From: CAUZIZ01 sp965218775
GTDB lineage: Bacteria > Acidobacteriota > UBA6911 > RPQK01 > JAJDTT01
Reading direction: 5' to 3'
NCBI GenBank assembly: GCA_965218775.1
Contig: CBDCLS010000006.1
Coordinates: 992,001-1,056,000 of the forward strand
DNA length: 64,000 bases
In this document: piece by piece, positions 7,438 through 15,963 of the stretch
Numbering within the stretch: the first letter of the stretch is position 1
How the letters are laid out: every line of letters starts with the position of its first letter
Translations under genes and position numbers: made by a program
Notes under the pieces: generated by a model
What the model was told of the DNA's origin: nothing
Seen by the model: only the letters and a program-made list of their open reading frames with translations
Databases searched by the model: none

Positions 7438-7946
7438 ATCAGTCGTCGGGAGCGACCCGCGTTCAGAAATTCCTGCTGGTGTTGCTGCGGTTCTCGATCG
7501 GGTGGCATCTCTTCTACCAGGGGCTGGGAAAGCTCCGGGCTGTGGAGTGGACGGCCCGAGGCTATCTGGGAGCGGCAACCGGCCCGTTTGCTCCCCTGTT
7601 CCAGAGTATTGCGGACGGTCCAAGGCTGATGGCATTGGCAGATTTTTCGACCGTCTGGGGTCTGATGGTCCTGGGGATCCTGCTGATGGTGGGATTGTTC
7701 ACTCGCGTCTCTGCCTTGGGAGGTATCGCGCTTCTGATGCTCTTCTACCTGGCGGCTCCTCCCCTTGCTGCAGAGGGTTTCACGGTAATGTCTTCAGAAG
7801 GAGCAGAACTTTACGTCAACAAGACGCTTCTCGAAGCCCTTGCCCTGCTGCTGGTCCTCTCCTTTCCTACGGGCCAGATGGTAGGGCTCGACATCCTGAT
7901 TCGATATAGGAGGGAGAGCAAGCAGACCGCTTCGTCTGGAGCTTAA
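7434..7946 (+). CDS. DoxX/DoxD-family integral membrane protein
   Basis: 170 aa with four hydrophobic segments (about residues 12-30, 62-86, 88-108 and 128-148). RFSIGWHLFYQGLGKL at the start of the first helix is typical of the DoxX/DoxD superfamily, which includes the small subunit of thiosulfate:quinone oxidoreductase and several redox-linked membrane proteins. The TTG start overlaps the apbE stop. Pairing with apbE suggests a membrane redox role, perhaps with a flavinylated partner elsewhere. The specific substrate is unknown. Confidence 0.75.
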   Translation: MNQSSGATRVQKFLLVLLRFSIGWHLFYQGLGKLRAVEWTARGYLGAATGPFAPLFQSIADGPRLMALADFSTVWGLMVLGILLMVGLFTRVSALGGIALLMLFYLAAPPLAAEGFTVMSSEGAELYVNKTLLEALALLLVLSFPTGQMVGLDILIRYRRESKQTASSGA

Positions 7947-8018
7947 ATAGGTGGCAGCTATTGGCAGCTATATCCTTGTCTTCTCTAGAATGGAAACCAT
8001 CAACAGGGCACGGTAACT

Positions 8019-9287
8019 ATGACTGAAGAACAAAAAAAGCTAGGTCGACGAAACTTCATCAAGGCAGTAGCCACAATTCCACCCGCAGGTGCTCTGGTCT
8101 GGAAGGCCTCCTCCATGACGCCGGTCAGGGCGGGGATTATCGGGACCGGCAGCCAGGGACGGGTGTTGATGGAAAACGCTCCTCCCAGCCACATCCGAAT
8201 CTCGGCTGTCTGTGACATTTATCCCAAGAACCTGGAGAAGGGTCTCAAGATCGCTCGCGAACGCTTCGATCCCCAAGCGGAAACCTATACGGACTATCGT
8301 AAATTGCTGGAGAGAAAAGACCTGGAAGCGGTCTTGATCGCGACCCCTATGTGGCAGCACGAGCCGATGACAGTGGATGCCCTGCGGGCGGGAAAGCATA
8401 CCTTCAGCGAGAAGGCGATGGCCCATAGCATTGAAGGCTGTCGCAGAATGATCGACGCCGCACATTCTGCCCGCCGGACCCTCCAGGTCGGGCATCATCG
8501 AAACTACAACCCCTTGTACCAGGAAGCCTACCAGCTGATAAAGGGCGGAGTGATCGGCGACGTCTATCATGTTCGCGCCCTCTGGCACCGAAACAAGAGC
8601 TGGAGAAGAAAGCTGCCGAAGGGCGACTTCGATCCCACCCCCTGGGGTTATGACAACCTGGACGAGTACAAGAACTGGAGACTCTACCGGAAGTTCGGGC
8701 ACGGACTGATGGGTGAGCTCGGGAGTCACCAGATTCAGGTGGTCAACTGGTTCAGCGGGAGCCTTCCGCATTCCGTGTACGGCTCGGGAGGAACCTACCA
8801 CTACAACGATGACCGGGAAGTCGAAGACCACGTCTATCTGATCTATGAGTATCCAGAGGGGTTGACGTTTACCTACTCTTCTATTCAAACCAATGCCTAC
8901 GACCACTACTACGAACAGTTCATGGGAACCAAAGGGACGATTGTGCTGAGTGGTGAGCGGGAAGCCATGCTCTTTTCAGAGGGAGGTGAGGCAGCTGCTA
9001 CCGAACTGGCGGCGGCTCCGATGGGTGAAGGACCCGTCTTGGAGGCCTCGGAGAGTCGCGCCAACAATGCCGCCGGCTCCAGTGTCGGAGGCACGTCCAG
9101 CATGGCCTTGGCGCTGCGCGGCTATCAGAATGAGCTGGCAGGTTTTGGCCGAATCATCCGGCATGGCGCAGACAATCTGAGCGACGGCCCCATGGCCATG
9201 AACGTGGTCATTCCCATGATCAAGGGCAACGAGTCGATCGCTAAGGGCGAGAGGTTGGATATTCCGAAAGAGCTGTACTGGACCTAG
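8019..9287 (+). CDS. Tat-exported Gfo/Idh/MocA-family oxidoreductase
   Basis: 422 aa NAD(P)-dependent sugar or cyclitol dehydrogenase-like protein. Residues 1-28 form a Tat signal (GRRNFIKAVATIPPAGALVW). The Rossmann motif is GIIGTGSQG. The usual EKP motif reads SEKAMAHS, so the Pro is replaced by Ala. GHHRNYNPLYQEA and GELGSHQIQVVNW follow, the latter carrying the usual active-site His region. Exported Gfo/Idh proteins often keep a tightly bound cofactor. The TAG stop coincides with the left junction of a long hairpin element. It belongs to a 9-kb group of exported sugar enzymes. Confidence 0.85.
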   Translation: MTEEQKKLGRRNFIKAVATIPPAGALVWKASSMTPVRAGIIGTGSQGRVLMENAPPSHIRISAVCDIYPKNLEKGLKIARERFDPQAETYTDYRKLLERKDLEAVLIATPMWQHEPMTVDALRAGKHTFSEKAMAHSIEGCRRMIDAAHSARRTLQVGHHRNYNPLYQEAYQLIKGGVIGDVYHVRALWHRNKSWRRKLPKGDFDPTPWGYDNLDEYKNWRLYRKFGHGLMGELGSHQIQVVNWFSGSLPHSVYGSGGTYHYNDDREVEDHVYLIYEYPEGLTFTYSSIQTNAYDHYYEQFMGTKGTIVLSGEREAMLFSEGGEAAATELAAAPMGEGPVLEASESRANNAAGSSVGGTSSMALALRGYQNELAGFGRIIRHGADNLSDGPMAMNVVIPMIKGNESIAKGERLDIPKELYWT

Positions 9288-9559
9288 GAGCCTGTCCGAG
9301 TAATGGTCCGGGTTGCGTTACAGGCGCCGTTAGTCCAGATGCGAGGCAGGGCGACGAAGGCGATGCTCGGCCATCTTCGAGGAGCCAGAACAAAGCAGAT
9401 GGGCTGACGCCGCCTATAACCCGAAGGGAGAATGGGGGTTGCGGCCGATCTCTGCGTTCGTCGTCGTCGAAGATGGCCAAGCATCGTCTTCCTCCTCCTG
9501 CCTTGATCTCGCCTCGCAAGCCCCATTCTCGCAACCCGGGCCATTACTCGGACAGGCTC
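9288..9559. mobile_element. Long hairpin (palindromic) element, full-length copy 1
   Basis: Ends are GAGCCTGTCCGAGTAATGG at the left and its complement at the right, flanked on both sides by CTAG (9284-9287 and 9560-9563). The two halves are complementary along most of their length: ATGCTCGGCCATCTTCG at left against CGAAGATGGCCAAGCATCG at right. A transcript would therefore fold into one ~270-nt hairpin. The core is shared with 62639-62911. No credible protein is encoded. Confidence 0.8.
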
Positions 9560-9625
9560 CTAGCACGCCTTGACCTCGACCACCATGACGCGTCCTTAAC
9601 CCACAATCTCCAGGTTGACAGAGTA

Positions 9626-9748
9626 CTAGTTGTCGCAGGCCGCTAGATCGTAATCGGTCCCAGCCAGACACCGGGAGATCCCGAGGCCGATGCCCCTGAG
9701 TCCTCCCGTTACCAGGGCCACTTTTCGGGTCCCCAACTTTGTATCCAT
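9626..9748 (-). pseudogene. Truncated short-chain dehydrogenase/reductase
   Basis: Reads MDTKLGTRKVALVTGGLRGI..., the N-terminal Rossmann strand and glycine motif (TGGLRGIG) of an SDR. It ends at TAG after 40 codons, where a full SDR has about 250. Its ATG overlaps the TGA of the upstream Gfo/Idh gene on the same strand, so it was once the next gene of that operon. The missing body lies where the hairpin element and short unrecognised sequence now stand (9288-9625), suggesting deletion linked to that insertion. Confidence 0.7.
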
Positions 9749-10908
9749 CAAGCCTCCAGCTCCGGGATGTCGACCCAGGCCCGCTGCTTCCAGGACTCGA
9801 GTCCCTTCTCTGCCAATTGCACTCCTCTGGCGCCTTCCAGCAGGTTCCAGGGAAAGGGCTCTTCAGTAACAACATGTCGTAAAAACAGCTCCCATTCTGC
9901 CTTGAAGGCATTACCATAAACCTGGTCTTCGAAAACGGGTGACCAGGAGTCCTGGTGTTCTATGGGGCTCTCAAGATCGGGATTCCAGGTCACGTAAGGT
10001 GCATCACCGTGGGATTGGACCAGGCAATCACGAAGACCACAGACGGCCGACCCACGCGTCCCGTCGACCTGGATGCTCAGCAGATCGTCGCGTTTGACCC
10101 GCACCGTCCAGGACGAGTTGAAGTTGGCGACGATGTCTCCTTCCAGTTGAAAGCTGGAGTAGGCCGAGTCTTCGGCAGTGCAGACGTACTCTCGTCCCTG
10201 CTCATCCCAGCGCTGCTTGATGTGGGTGGTGCCCAAGCAGGAGACCGCTTTGACCTTGCCGAAAAGATTCTCCAAGACGTATCGCCAATGGGGGAACATG
10301 TCGAGGATGATGCCGCCCCCGTCTTCCTTGCGATAGTTCCAGGACGGCCGCTGCAAGGACCTGTCCGCTCCTTCGAACACCCAGTAGCCAAACTCCCCCC
10401 GAACCGAGAGGATGCGACCGAAGAAGCCGTTTTCCCTCAGCTGTTTGAGTTTGATGATGCCGGGCACCCACAGCTTATCCTGGACCACGCCATGCTTGAC
10501 ACCGGCCGCCGTGGCAAGCCGATAGAGTTGATAGGCATCCTGGGTCGTCATGGCCGTCGGTTTTTCGCAATAGATGTGCTTGCCAGCTTCGATGGCCTTT
10601 GTCACTGCCGGCACACGCTGCTGGGTCGACTGAGAGTCGAAGTAGATGAGGTTTGCCGAGTCCTCCAGAGTCTGATCCAGATCCGTGGTCCACTTTTCGA
10701 CTCCGGTACGTAGGGCGAGCTGCTCGAGCTTGACTGGGTTGCGACCTACCAGGGTTGGAACGGGAAGGACACGTCTGTTCTCGTCGATTCGGAGGCCGCC
10801 CTGCTCGAGAACGGCGAGCACCGAACGGATCAAGTGTTGGTTGGTTCCCATGCGGCCGGTTACACCGTTCATGATGATTCCGACTGTCTGCGTCCTCAGA
10901 GCTGACAT
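9748..10908 (-). CDS. Gfo/Idh/MocA-family oxidoreductase (cytoplasmic)
   Basis: 386 aa with no export signal. The NAD-binding start is VGIIMNGVTGRMG, a variant in which the usual GxGxxG is replaced by GVTGRMG. The canonical CEKPTAMT and DMFPHWRYVLENLF carry the catalytic-domain signature. Family members oxidise or reduce sugars, inositols or their acids. It starts at ATG 10908 and is followed with one-base overlap by the truncated SDR, so the original operon was probably oxidoreductase plus SDR. Substrate unknown. Confidence 0.82.
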   Translation of the reverse strand: MSALRTQTVGIIMNGVTGRMGTNQHLIRSVLAVLEQGGLRIDENRRVLPVPTLVGRNPVKLEQLALRTGVEKWTTDLDQTLEDSANLIYFDSQSTQQRVPAVTKAIEAGKHIYCEKPTAMTTQDAYQLYRLATAAGVKHGVVQDKLWVPGIIKLKQLRENGFFGRILSVRGEFGYWVFEGADRSLQRPSWNYRKEDGGGIILDMFPHWRYVLENLFGKVKAVSCLGTTHIKQRWDEQGREYVCTAEDSAYSSFQLEGDIVANFNSSWTVRVKRDDLLSIQVDGTRGSAVCGLRDCLVQSHGDAPYVTWNPDLESPIEHQDSWSPVFEDQVYGNAFKAEWELFLRHVVTEEPFPWNLLEGARGVQLAEKGLESWKQRAWVDIPELEA

Positions 10909-11169
10909 CTTCTTCTTTCCTCTCAGAACTCACTTCGCAGCTGAAGTTTCTACTTCTCAGCGGATAGCTTCCAGAAGTCCTCGATCTTGGATGACAGTCC
11001 GGAGGCTTCGAGTTCGAGGTTGATCGAGATCATGGCACTGGGAAGTCTTTACTCTGATTCTTGCCCTACCGCAACCTTGATCGGTCACGATAGGGGGAAT
11101 AGAATTGCTTCCACAGACCTGGGCCACAGGCTGATCGCAGTCTTGCAACCCGTGACCAGGAGGAAGCCC

Positions 11170-12453
11170 ATGCCCCAGAAAAGACCTTGGGACCGAAGAG
11201 AATTCTTGACGAGTGGCCCTGCCCTCGCTGCCAGCGTGTCTATGACCTCCACTGTGGCTCAGCGCAGGGGAGATCCGGCTCTGGCCAATCCTCACACCCG
11301 GCCCGTTCGCAATCGGCGAGACATCATCATCTACCGCGACCCTTTCGCCTACTGCTCACATGCCAGCATCGTCCGACTGGCCAACGGCGAGTGGGTGGCT
11401 GCCTTCAACGAAACTCAGAGGATCGAACCTTTCAGCATCGTCAGAACGGATTACCACCACCCGCCTGACGACCCTCATTATCACAACCTGATCACCCGCT
11501 CGGACGACGAGGGTCGGACCTGGAGCCCTCCCCAGGCTGCCCCCAATTGGGACTGGTACGGAGTCGAGTGTCCGGGTCTGGCCCAGCTGAAGGACGGGAC
11601 CGTAGTTCTCAATCAGTGGCAGTTCCTCTGGTATCCCCTGGAGGAGGGCCGAAGGCGCTTCTCCCGGGGAGAAGATATCTGGGTGAGGGTCGGCGGGCCC
11701 CCATGGAAGCGGGCCCAGCCGGACACGGACTGGAGCGGCAGCGATATGCCCTGGTGCCGGGCCCAGGGTGGTTGCTATGTGCATTTAAGTCCCGATGGCG
11801 GCCGCACCTGGGGGCGGACCGTCAAGATCTCCACCGCACCCTACATGGGAGGCTACACCCCCCGGGGAGTTGTCCAGCTAGAGGACGGGAGCGTGCTCAT
11901 GGTAACGGCTGACAATACGCTGAATAAGACTGCTTATCTGGTGCGCTCCCAGGATGGCGGCCTGAGCTGGAGCCAACCCCTGGCTTTGGCAAGCGTGAAG
12001 GAAGGGAGTCTCTCGGAGCCCACGGCCGTGGTCCTGCCAGGGAACAGGGTAGTCGCCATGATGCGCAGCAGGACCGGCTACCTTCACCAGAGCGAGTCCC
12101 CGGATGGGGGACTGACGTGGACACCGGTGCGCCGTACACCGATTAGGGGATCCCCGGGGCATCTACTGCTTCTGTCCGATGGCCGGTTACTGGTGACCTA
12201 CGGGCACCGTGGAGCTCCCTGCGGCATCCGGGCCTGCCTGAGTCAGGACGGCGGGCGGACCTGGGACTACGAGAGCGAGCTGCTGATCCGGGACGATATG
12301 CCCAACAAAAACCTGGGTTACCCGGTATCGATCGAATACGAGCCCGGGCGTCTGTTCACCATCTACTATGGGGAACAGGAAGGGGATGGTGCCAGAGCAG
12401 TAGCGGGCTACGGGGTCAGCAGTATCCGGGGATCCTACTGGGAGCTGTCTTGA
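11170..12453 (+). CDS. Exported sialidase-like BNR-repeat glycosidase
   Basis: 427 aa from ATG 11170, chosen because AGGAGGA lies six bases upstream and it places a Tat signal (DRREFLTSGPALAASVSM) at the N-terminus. A 61-codon in-frame extension to 10987 is not supported. The body is a six-bladed beta-propeller with five Asp boxes: SDDEGRTWS, SPDGGRTWG, SQDGGLSWS, SPDGGLTWT and SQDGGRTWD. Several Arg residues could form the carboxylate-binding triad, but I cannot place them surely. It could be a sialidase or a related exo-glycosidase acting on host or algal glycans. Confidence 0.78.
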   Translation: MPQKRPWDRREFLTSGPALAASVSMTSTVAQRRGDPALANPHTRPVRNRRDIIIYRDPFAYCSHASIVRLANGEWVAAFNETQRIEPFSIVRTDYHHPPDDPHYHNLITRSDDEGRTWSPPQAAPNWDWYGVECPGLAQLKDGTVVLNQWQFLWYPLEEGRRRFSRGEDIWVRVGGPPWKRAQPDTDWSGSDMPWCRAQGGCYVHLSPDGGRTWGRTVKISTAPYMGGYTPRGVVQLEDGSVLMVTADNTLNKTAYLVRSQDGGLSWSQPLALASVKEGSLSEPTAVVLPGNRVVAMMRSRTGYLHQSESPDGGLTWTPVRRTPIRGSPGHLLLLSDGRLLVTYGHRGAPCGIRACLSQDGGRTWDYESELLIRDDMPNKNLGYPVSIEYEPGRLFTIYYGEQEGDGARAVAGYGVSSIRGSYWELS

Positions 12454-12542
12454 GCGGACGTCCAGATGCCTACTTGGGTTGGGAGCTAGACGGACGGACG
12501 TGGTGCGCCAGAAACTCGCGAATTGCAGTATGACGAAGCCGG

Positions 12543-12618
12543 GTCCGGCAGTGCCGCGAACGACTTGGCTCGTTAGCAAGATGAGGCCCAGTTCCGAGGA
12601 GAGAGTCGGACAACAGCA
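12543..12618 (-). repeat. Dispersed ~75-bp repeat, copy 2
   Basis: On the minus strand it reads GTTGTCCGACTCTCTCCTCG ... AAGTCGTTCGCGGCACTGCC. Same family as 4717, 14616, 28253 and 46250. Confidence 0.75.
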
Positions 12619-12694
12619 CAACGTGTCCCCCTGTACGCATCCCCTTCAGGGATGAAATCCAAAGGCGGTGGGCTCCCCCAGGGTTGGGAAACCC

Positions 12695-12860
12695 GTACCT
12701 GTTTAGCCCCTTGCCTTTGCCCTTGCCCGTGCCCTTGCCCTCTAATCTCTTGGGTCTTACCGGCGAGGGACCTTGCTCACCGCGTTGGCCAGAGCCTGAA
12801 AAACCTGGAGTTGGGATTCAGGGCAGGGGCAAAGGCAAGGGTGAAGCGCTAAACAGGTAC
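12695..12860. repeat. Palindromic element with GGCAAGGG-type arms
   Basis: GTACCTGTTTAG at 12695 is mirrored by CTAAACAGGTAC ending at 12860. Just inside are the complementary tracts CCCTTGCCTTTGCCCTTGCC and GGGGCAAAGGCAAGGG. It lies between the ~75-bp repeat and its companion block at 12864, so it appears inserted within that composite repeat. Confidence 0.6.
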
Positions 12861-12863
12861 TTC

Positions 12864-12905
12864 GAAGTTTCTTTGACGAATGACCCGGCTCGCAGCCGGC
12901 GGCTG
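12864..12905 (+). repeat. Companion block of the dispersed repeat
   Basis: AAGTTTCTTTGACGAATGAC and GGCTCGCAGCCGG are matched at 28343-28385, where the block follows the ~75-bp repeat directly. A weaker match (reverse strand) precedes the copy at 46250. Confidence 0.55.
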
Positions 12906-12952
12906 GACCAAGGTGAAGGAGCGCTTGTTGGTTGGGACTGCCGTGCAGGCTC

Positions 12953-14500
12953 CTAGCTTGCCTCCCAGAAGTTGCGATCGAGTGAGCGGTACTGAATCGC
13001 TTCGGCCACATCCTCGGACCGAAGATCGTCGGAGTCTGCCAGGTCCGCGATCGTGCGGGCGACTTTGAGAATGCGATCGTAGGCTCGGGCAGAGAAGGCC
13101 AATCTCCGGATTGCATTCCCGAGCAGCTGTTTGGTGGCCCCGTTCAAGCCACAGTATTGCTGGATCTGGGAGGATCCCATTTGGGCGTTGCAGAAGATGT
13201 TCTCGCCCTTGAAACGCCCAAGCTGCCGGGCTCGAGCTGCCCCCACCCGTTCGGCGATCTGTTGAGAAGGCTCGCCATCAGGATCACGCGTCAGTTCGTC
13301 ATACTTGACCTCGGGAACGTCGACGTGGAGGTCGATTCTGTCCAGCAGTGGGCCCGAGATCTTGGCGAGATAGCGCTGGATCTGGGGAGGCGTACACACG
13401 CACTCCTTGACCAGACTGTTCCAGTATCCGCAGGGGCAAGGATTCATCGCAGCGGCGAGGGTGAAGCGGGCTGGGAAAGTCAGGGTTCGAGCTGCCCGGC
13501 TGATCGTCACCTCGGCCTCCTCCGACGGTTGGCGAAGCATTTCTAGAACCCGCCGCTCAAATTCTGGTAGTTCGTCGAGAAAGAGCACCCCGTTGTGTGC
13601 CAGGGAGACTTCTCCGGGCCGGGGTTGAGATCCTCCGCCGACGAGTCCGGCGCCGCTGATGGTGTGATGCGGTGCCCGGAAGGGGCGACGGCTCAAGAAC
13701 GAGCAATCCGATTTCAAGAGGCCGCAGACACTGTGGATCGCGGTTGTTTCAAGTGCCTCGGCGAAGCTCATGAGCGGCAGGATCGATGGAATGCGTTTCA
13801 CCAACATGGTTTTTCCAGCGCCCGGAGGACCGATCATAAGGATGTTGTGACCTCCGGCGCAGGCCACCTCAAGGGCCCGCTTTGCCGCCCCTTGCCCCTT
13901 GACCTCCGCGAAGTCTGGAAGGGACGACTCCTGTTGTCTCGCCAACTCTCGCAGATCGACTCTCAGGGGTGGGTACTGGGACAGATCGCCGTTGAGCAGA
14001 CGCAAGACTTGAGGCAGGCTGAAGGCCGCATAGACATCCACGCCATTTACCACCGAGGCCTCCCGCGCGCTGTCGTTGGGAAGGAGAAGTTGGTGGAACT
14101 TGTGTCGCTTTGCACTGAGAGCGACCGGCAATGCGCCCCGAATGGGTCGAACACGCCCATCCAGAGAAAGCTCTCCCATGATGATCCACCGCTGGACCTG
14201 CTCCGGCTGCAGTTCACCGCTGAGGCCCAGGATAGCGAGAGCGATCGGGAGATCGTAGCAGCTGCCTTCCTTCTTGAAGTCAGCCGGTGCCAGGTTGATC
14301 GTGATGTTGCCCTGACCGGGAAAGGAGTAGCCGCAGTTTCGAATCGCCGCACGCACCCGTTCGCCGCTCTCCTTGATGGCCGTATCAGGGAGTCCCACCA
14401 CGTGGTAGCTGGGCTTGCTGGCAACAGACAGATCGACTTCGATATCGATCAGTTCGGCTTGGATCCCCAGTACAGAGGCGCTGTGAACCTTGAGCAGCAT
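12953..14500 (-). CDS. comM: YifB/ComM-family Mg-chelatase-like AAA+ ATPase
   Basis: 515 aa from ATG 14500 (MLLKVHSASVLGIQ, the usual family start). An 11-residue upstream extension is unlikely. In naturally competent bacteria ComM is a hexameric helicase that drives branch migration of incoming DNA during transformation. The N-terminal Lon-like ChlI domain (about 1-170) is followed by the AAA+ core with Walker A GPPGAGKTML, Walker B VLFLDELPEF, and the Cys block NPCPCGYWNS...KECVC. Length is normal. It sits alone between repeat-rich spacers. Presence hints at, but does not prove, competence. Confidence 0.92.
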   Translation of the reverse strand: MLLKVHSASVLGIQAELIDIEVDLSVASKPSYHVVGLPDTAIKESGERVRAAIRNCGYSFPGQGNITINLAPADFKKEGSCYDLPIALAILGLSGELQPEQVQRWIIMGELSLDGRVRPIRGALPVALSAKRHKFHQLLLPNDSAREASVVNGVDVYAAFSLPQVLRLLNGDLSQYPPLRVDLRELARQQESSLPDFAEVKGQGAAKRALEVACAGGHNILMIGPPGAGKTMLVKRIPSILPLMSFAEALETTAIHSVCGLLKSDCSFLSRRPFRAPHHTISGAGLVGGGSQPRPGEVSLAHNGVLFLDELPEFERRVLEMLRQPSEEAEVTISRAARTLTFPARFTLAAAMNPCPCGYWNSLVKECVCTPPQIQRYLAKISGPLLDRIDLHVDVPEVKYDELTRDPDGEPSQQIAERVGAARARQLGRFKGENIFCNAQMGSSQIQQYCGLNGATKQLLGNAIRRLAFSARAYDRILKVARTIADLADSDDLRSEDVAEAIQYRSLDRNFWEAS

Positions 14501-14615
14501 TTTTTCGGCGCAGCCTGCAGACGCGGCGTGCACCCTTTTCTAACGTGGTGATTCTGGAAGATGTGATGGAAAATCGGTTCAGAGGGAAATCTGTTCGGGG
14601 AGCGGGGAGATTCCA

Positions 14616-14690
14616 CTGTTGTCCGGCTCTCTCCTCGGCACTGGGACCCATCGTGCTGACTAGTCAAGTCGTTCGCGGCTCTGTCGGACT
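14616..14690 (+). repeat. Dispersed ~75-bp repeat, copy 3
   Basis: CTGTTGTCCGGCTCTCTCCT ... AAGTCGTTCGCGGCTCTGTC, the best-preserved copy. It lies between the divergent comM and hemE genes. Confidence 0.78.
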
Positions 14691-14708
14691 GCGGTTGTTT
14701 CGGGGACT

Positions 14709-14743
14709 GTTCACTGCTCACTGCTCACTGCTCACTGTTCACT
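14709..14743 (+). repeat. Five tandem 7-bp repeats upstream of hemE
   Basis: Units GTTCACT, GCTCACT x3, GTTCACT, directly after the dispersed repeat and 80 bases before the hemE start. Copy number could vary by slippage and alter hemE transcription spacing. Confidence 0.8.
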
Positions 14744-14823
14744 CAGTTTCAGCGAAGAGGGCATCCACGCTAAGATGTTGCAGTTGTGAGCTTGGCCGGC
14801 GCTGGAAACTAGGAGACGGATAC

Positions 14824-15882
14824 ATGGAGACTACAGCCCAGGACGAGAGTCGGTTTCTGAAGGCGTGTCGAATGGAGCCGGTAGATTGCACTCCGATCTG
14901 GTTCATGCGTCAGGCCGGACGCTATCTGCCTGAGTACAGAGAGCTACGGAAGTCGCACACGCTTCTGGATCTGTGCCGCAATCCTGAGCTGGCTGCTGAG
15001 GTCACACTTCAACCGATCCGACGCTTCGACCTAGACGCCGCCATTATTTTCGCCGATATCTTGCTCCCCTTGGAGGGAATGGGTGTGGCCTTTGAGTTTG
15101 CCAAGGGGGAGGGCCCGGTCATCCATCGGCCCCTGCGTACCCCGGACGACGTGAAGTCCTTGCGCCTCATGGAACCGGTCGAGGAACTCGCTTTTGTCTT
15201 GGACGCGATCCGCCTGGTACGACGAGAGCTGCCCCCCTCGATCGCCTTGATTGGATTTGCAGGAGCCCCGTTTACGCTGGCAAGCTACATGATTGAAGGT
15301 GGGCGCTCGCGAGCCTTTCAAGAGGCCAAGCTCTTCATGTACTCAGAGCCTGATGCCTGGCATGCACTGATGGTCAAGCTAGCCATGGTAACGGTGGCGT
15401 ACCTTTCCGCCCAGATCGAGGCTGGCGCCCAGGCGGTCCAGCTCTTCGACAGCTGGGTGGGGTGCCTTGGCCCTGAAGACTACGAGCAATACGTGCTTCC
15501 GTACTCCCAGAGTATCTTTGAGCGCCTCGAACGCTATGAAGTGCCGTTGATTCATTTTGGGACCGCCACTGCCACCCTGCTGGATCTCATGAAGAAGGCC
15601 GGTGGGTCCGTGATAGGACTCGATTGGCGGGTTCGGCTTGGCGGAGCTTGGCAGAACCTGGGTCGAGATGTGGCCATACAGGGCAATCTGGATCCGATAG
15701 CCATGCTGGGACAGCAGAACCTGCTGAGAGGGAAGGTTCTAGATGTACTGAGGGAGGCGGCCTCGCAGCCCGGCCATATCTTCAATCTGGGCCACGGGAT
15801 CCTTCCTCAGACCCCAGTCGAGAACGTCTCGGCGGTAGTCACCTGGGTGCACCAGGAGACCCGTAGTACGGACGGCGCATAA
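14824..15882 (+). CDS. hemE: Uroporphyrinogen decarboxylase
   Basis: 352 aa cytosolic enzyme that removes four acetate carboxyls from uroporphyrinogen III to give coproporphyrinogen III in haem synthesis. Both family signatures are present: PIWFMRQAGRYLPEYRE (residues about 21-37, with the substrate-binding Arg pair) and GFAGAPFTLASYMIEGG. The catalytic Asp lies in FADILLPLEG, and the conserved His in NLGHGILPQTP. ATG 14824 follows AGGAG and fits the family N-terminus; the 93-codon in-frame extension upstream runs through repeats and is rejected. Monocistronic here, with no other haem gene nearby. Confidence 0.95.
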   Translation: METTAQDESRFLKACRMEPVDCTPIWFMRQAGRYLPEYRELRKSHTLLDLCRNPELAAEVTLQPIRRFDLDAAIIFADILLPLEGMGVAFEFAKGEGPVIHRPLRTPDDVKSLRLMEPVEELAFVLDAIRLVRRELPPSIALIGFAGAPFTLASYMIEGGRSRAFQEAKLFMYSEPDAWHALMVKLAMVTVAYLSAQIEAGAQAVQLFDSWVGCLGPEDYEQYVLPYSQSIFERLERYEVPLIHFGTATATLLDLMKKAGGSVIGLDWRVRLGGAWQNLGRDVAIQGNLDPIAMLGQQNLLRGKVLDVLREAASQPGHIFNLGHGILPQTPVENVSAVVTWVHQETRSTDGA

Positions 15883-15963
15883 ACACCTGATTTAGCGGCT
15901 ATCCGCCGAGCGTTTAAACCTTTTGTTAAACTTTTCCATCAAATATAGGAGTGGACAACAGCC

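Noticed and set aside
9955..10713. Plus-strand open frame of 252 codons
   Set aside because: Antisense to a clear Gfo/Idh oxidoreductase and without recognisable features.
14709..14743. Possible CRISPR-like repeat array
   Set aside because: Seven-base units without spacers are a simple tandem repeat. No CRISPR array or cas gene was seen anywhere in the window.
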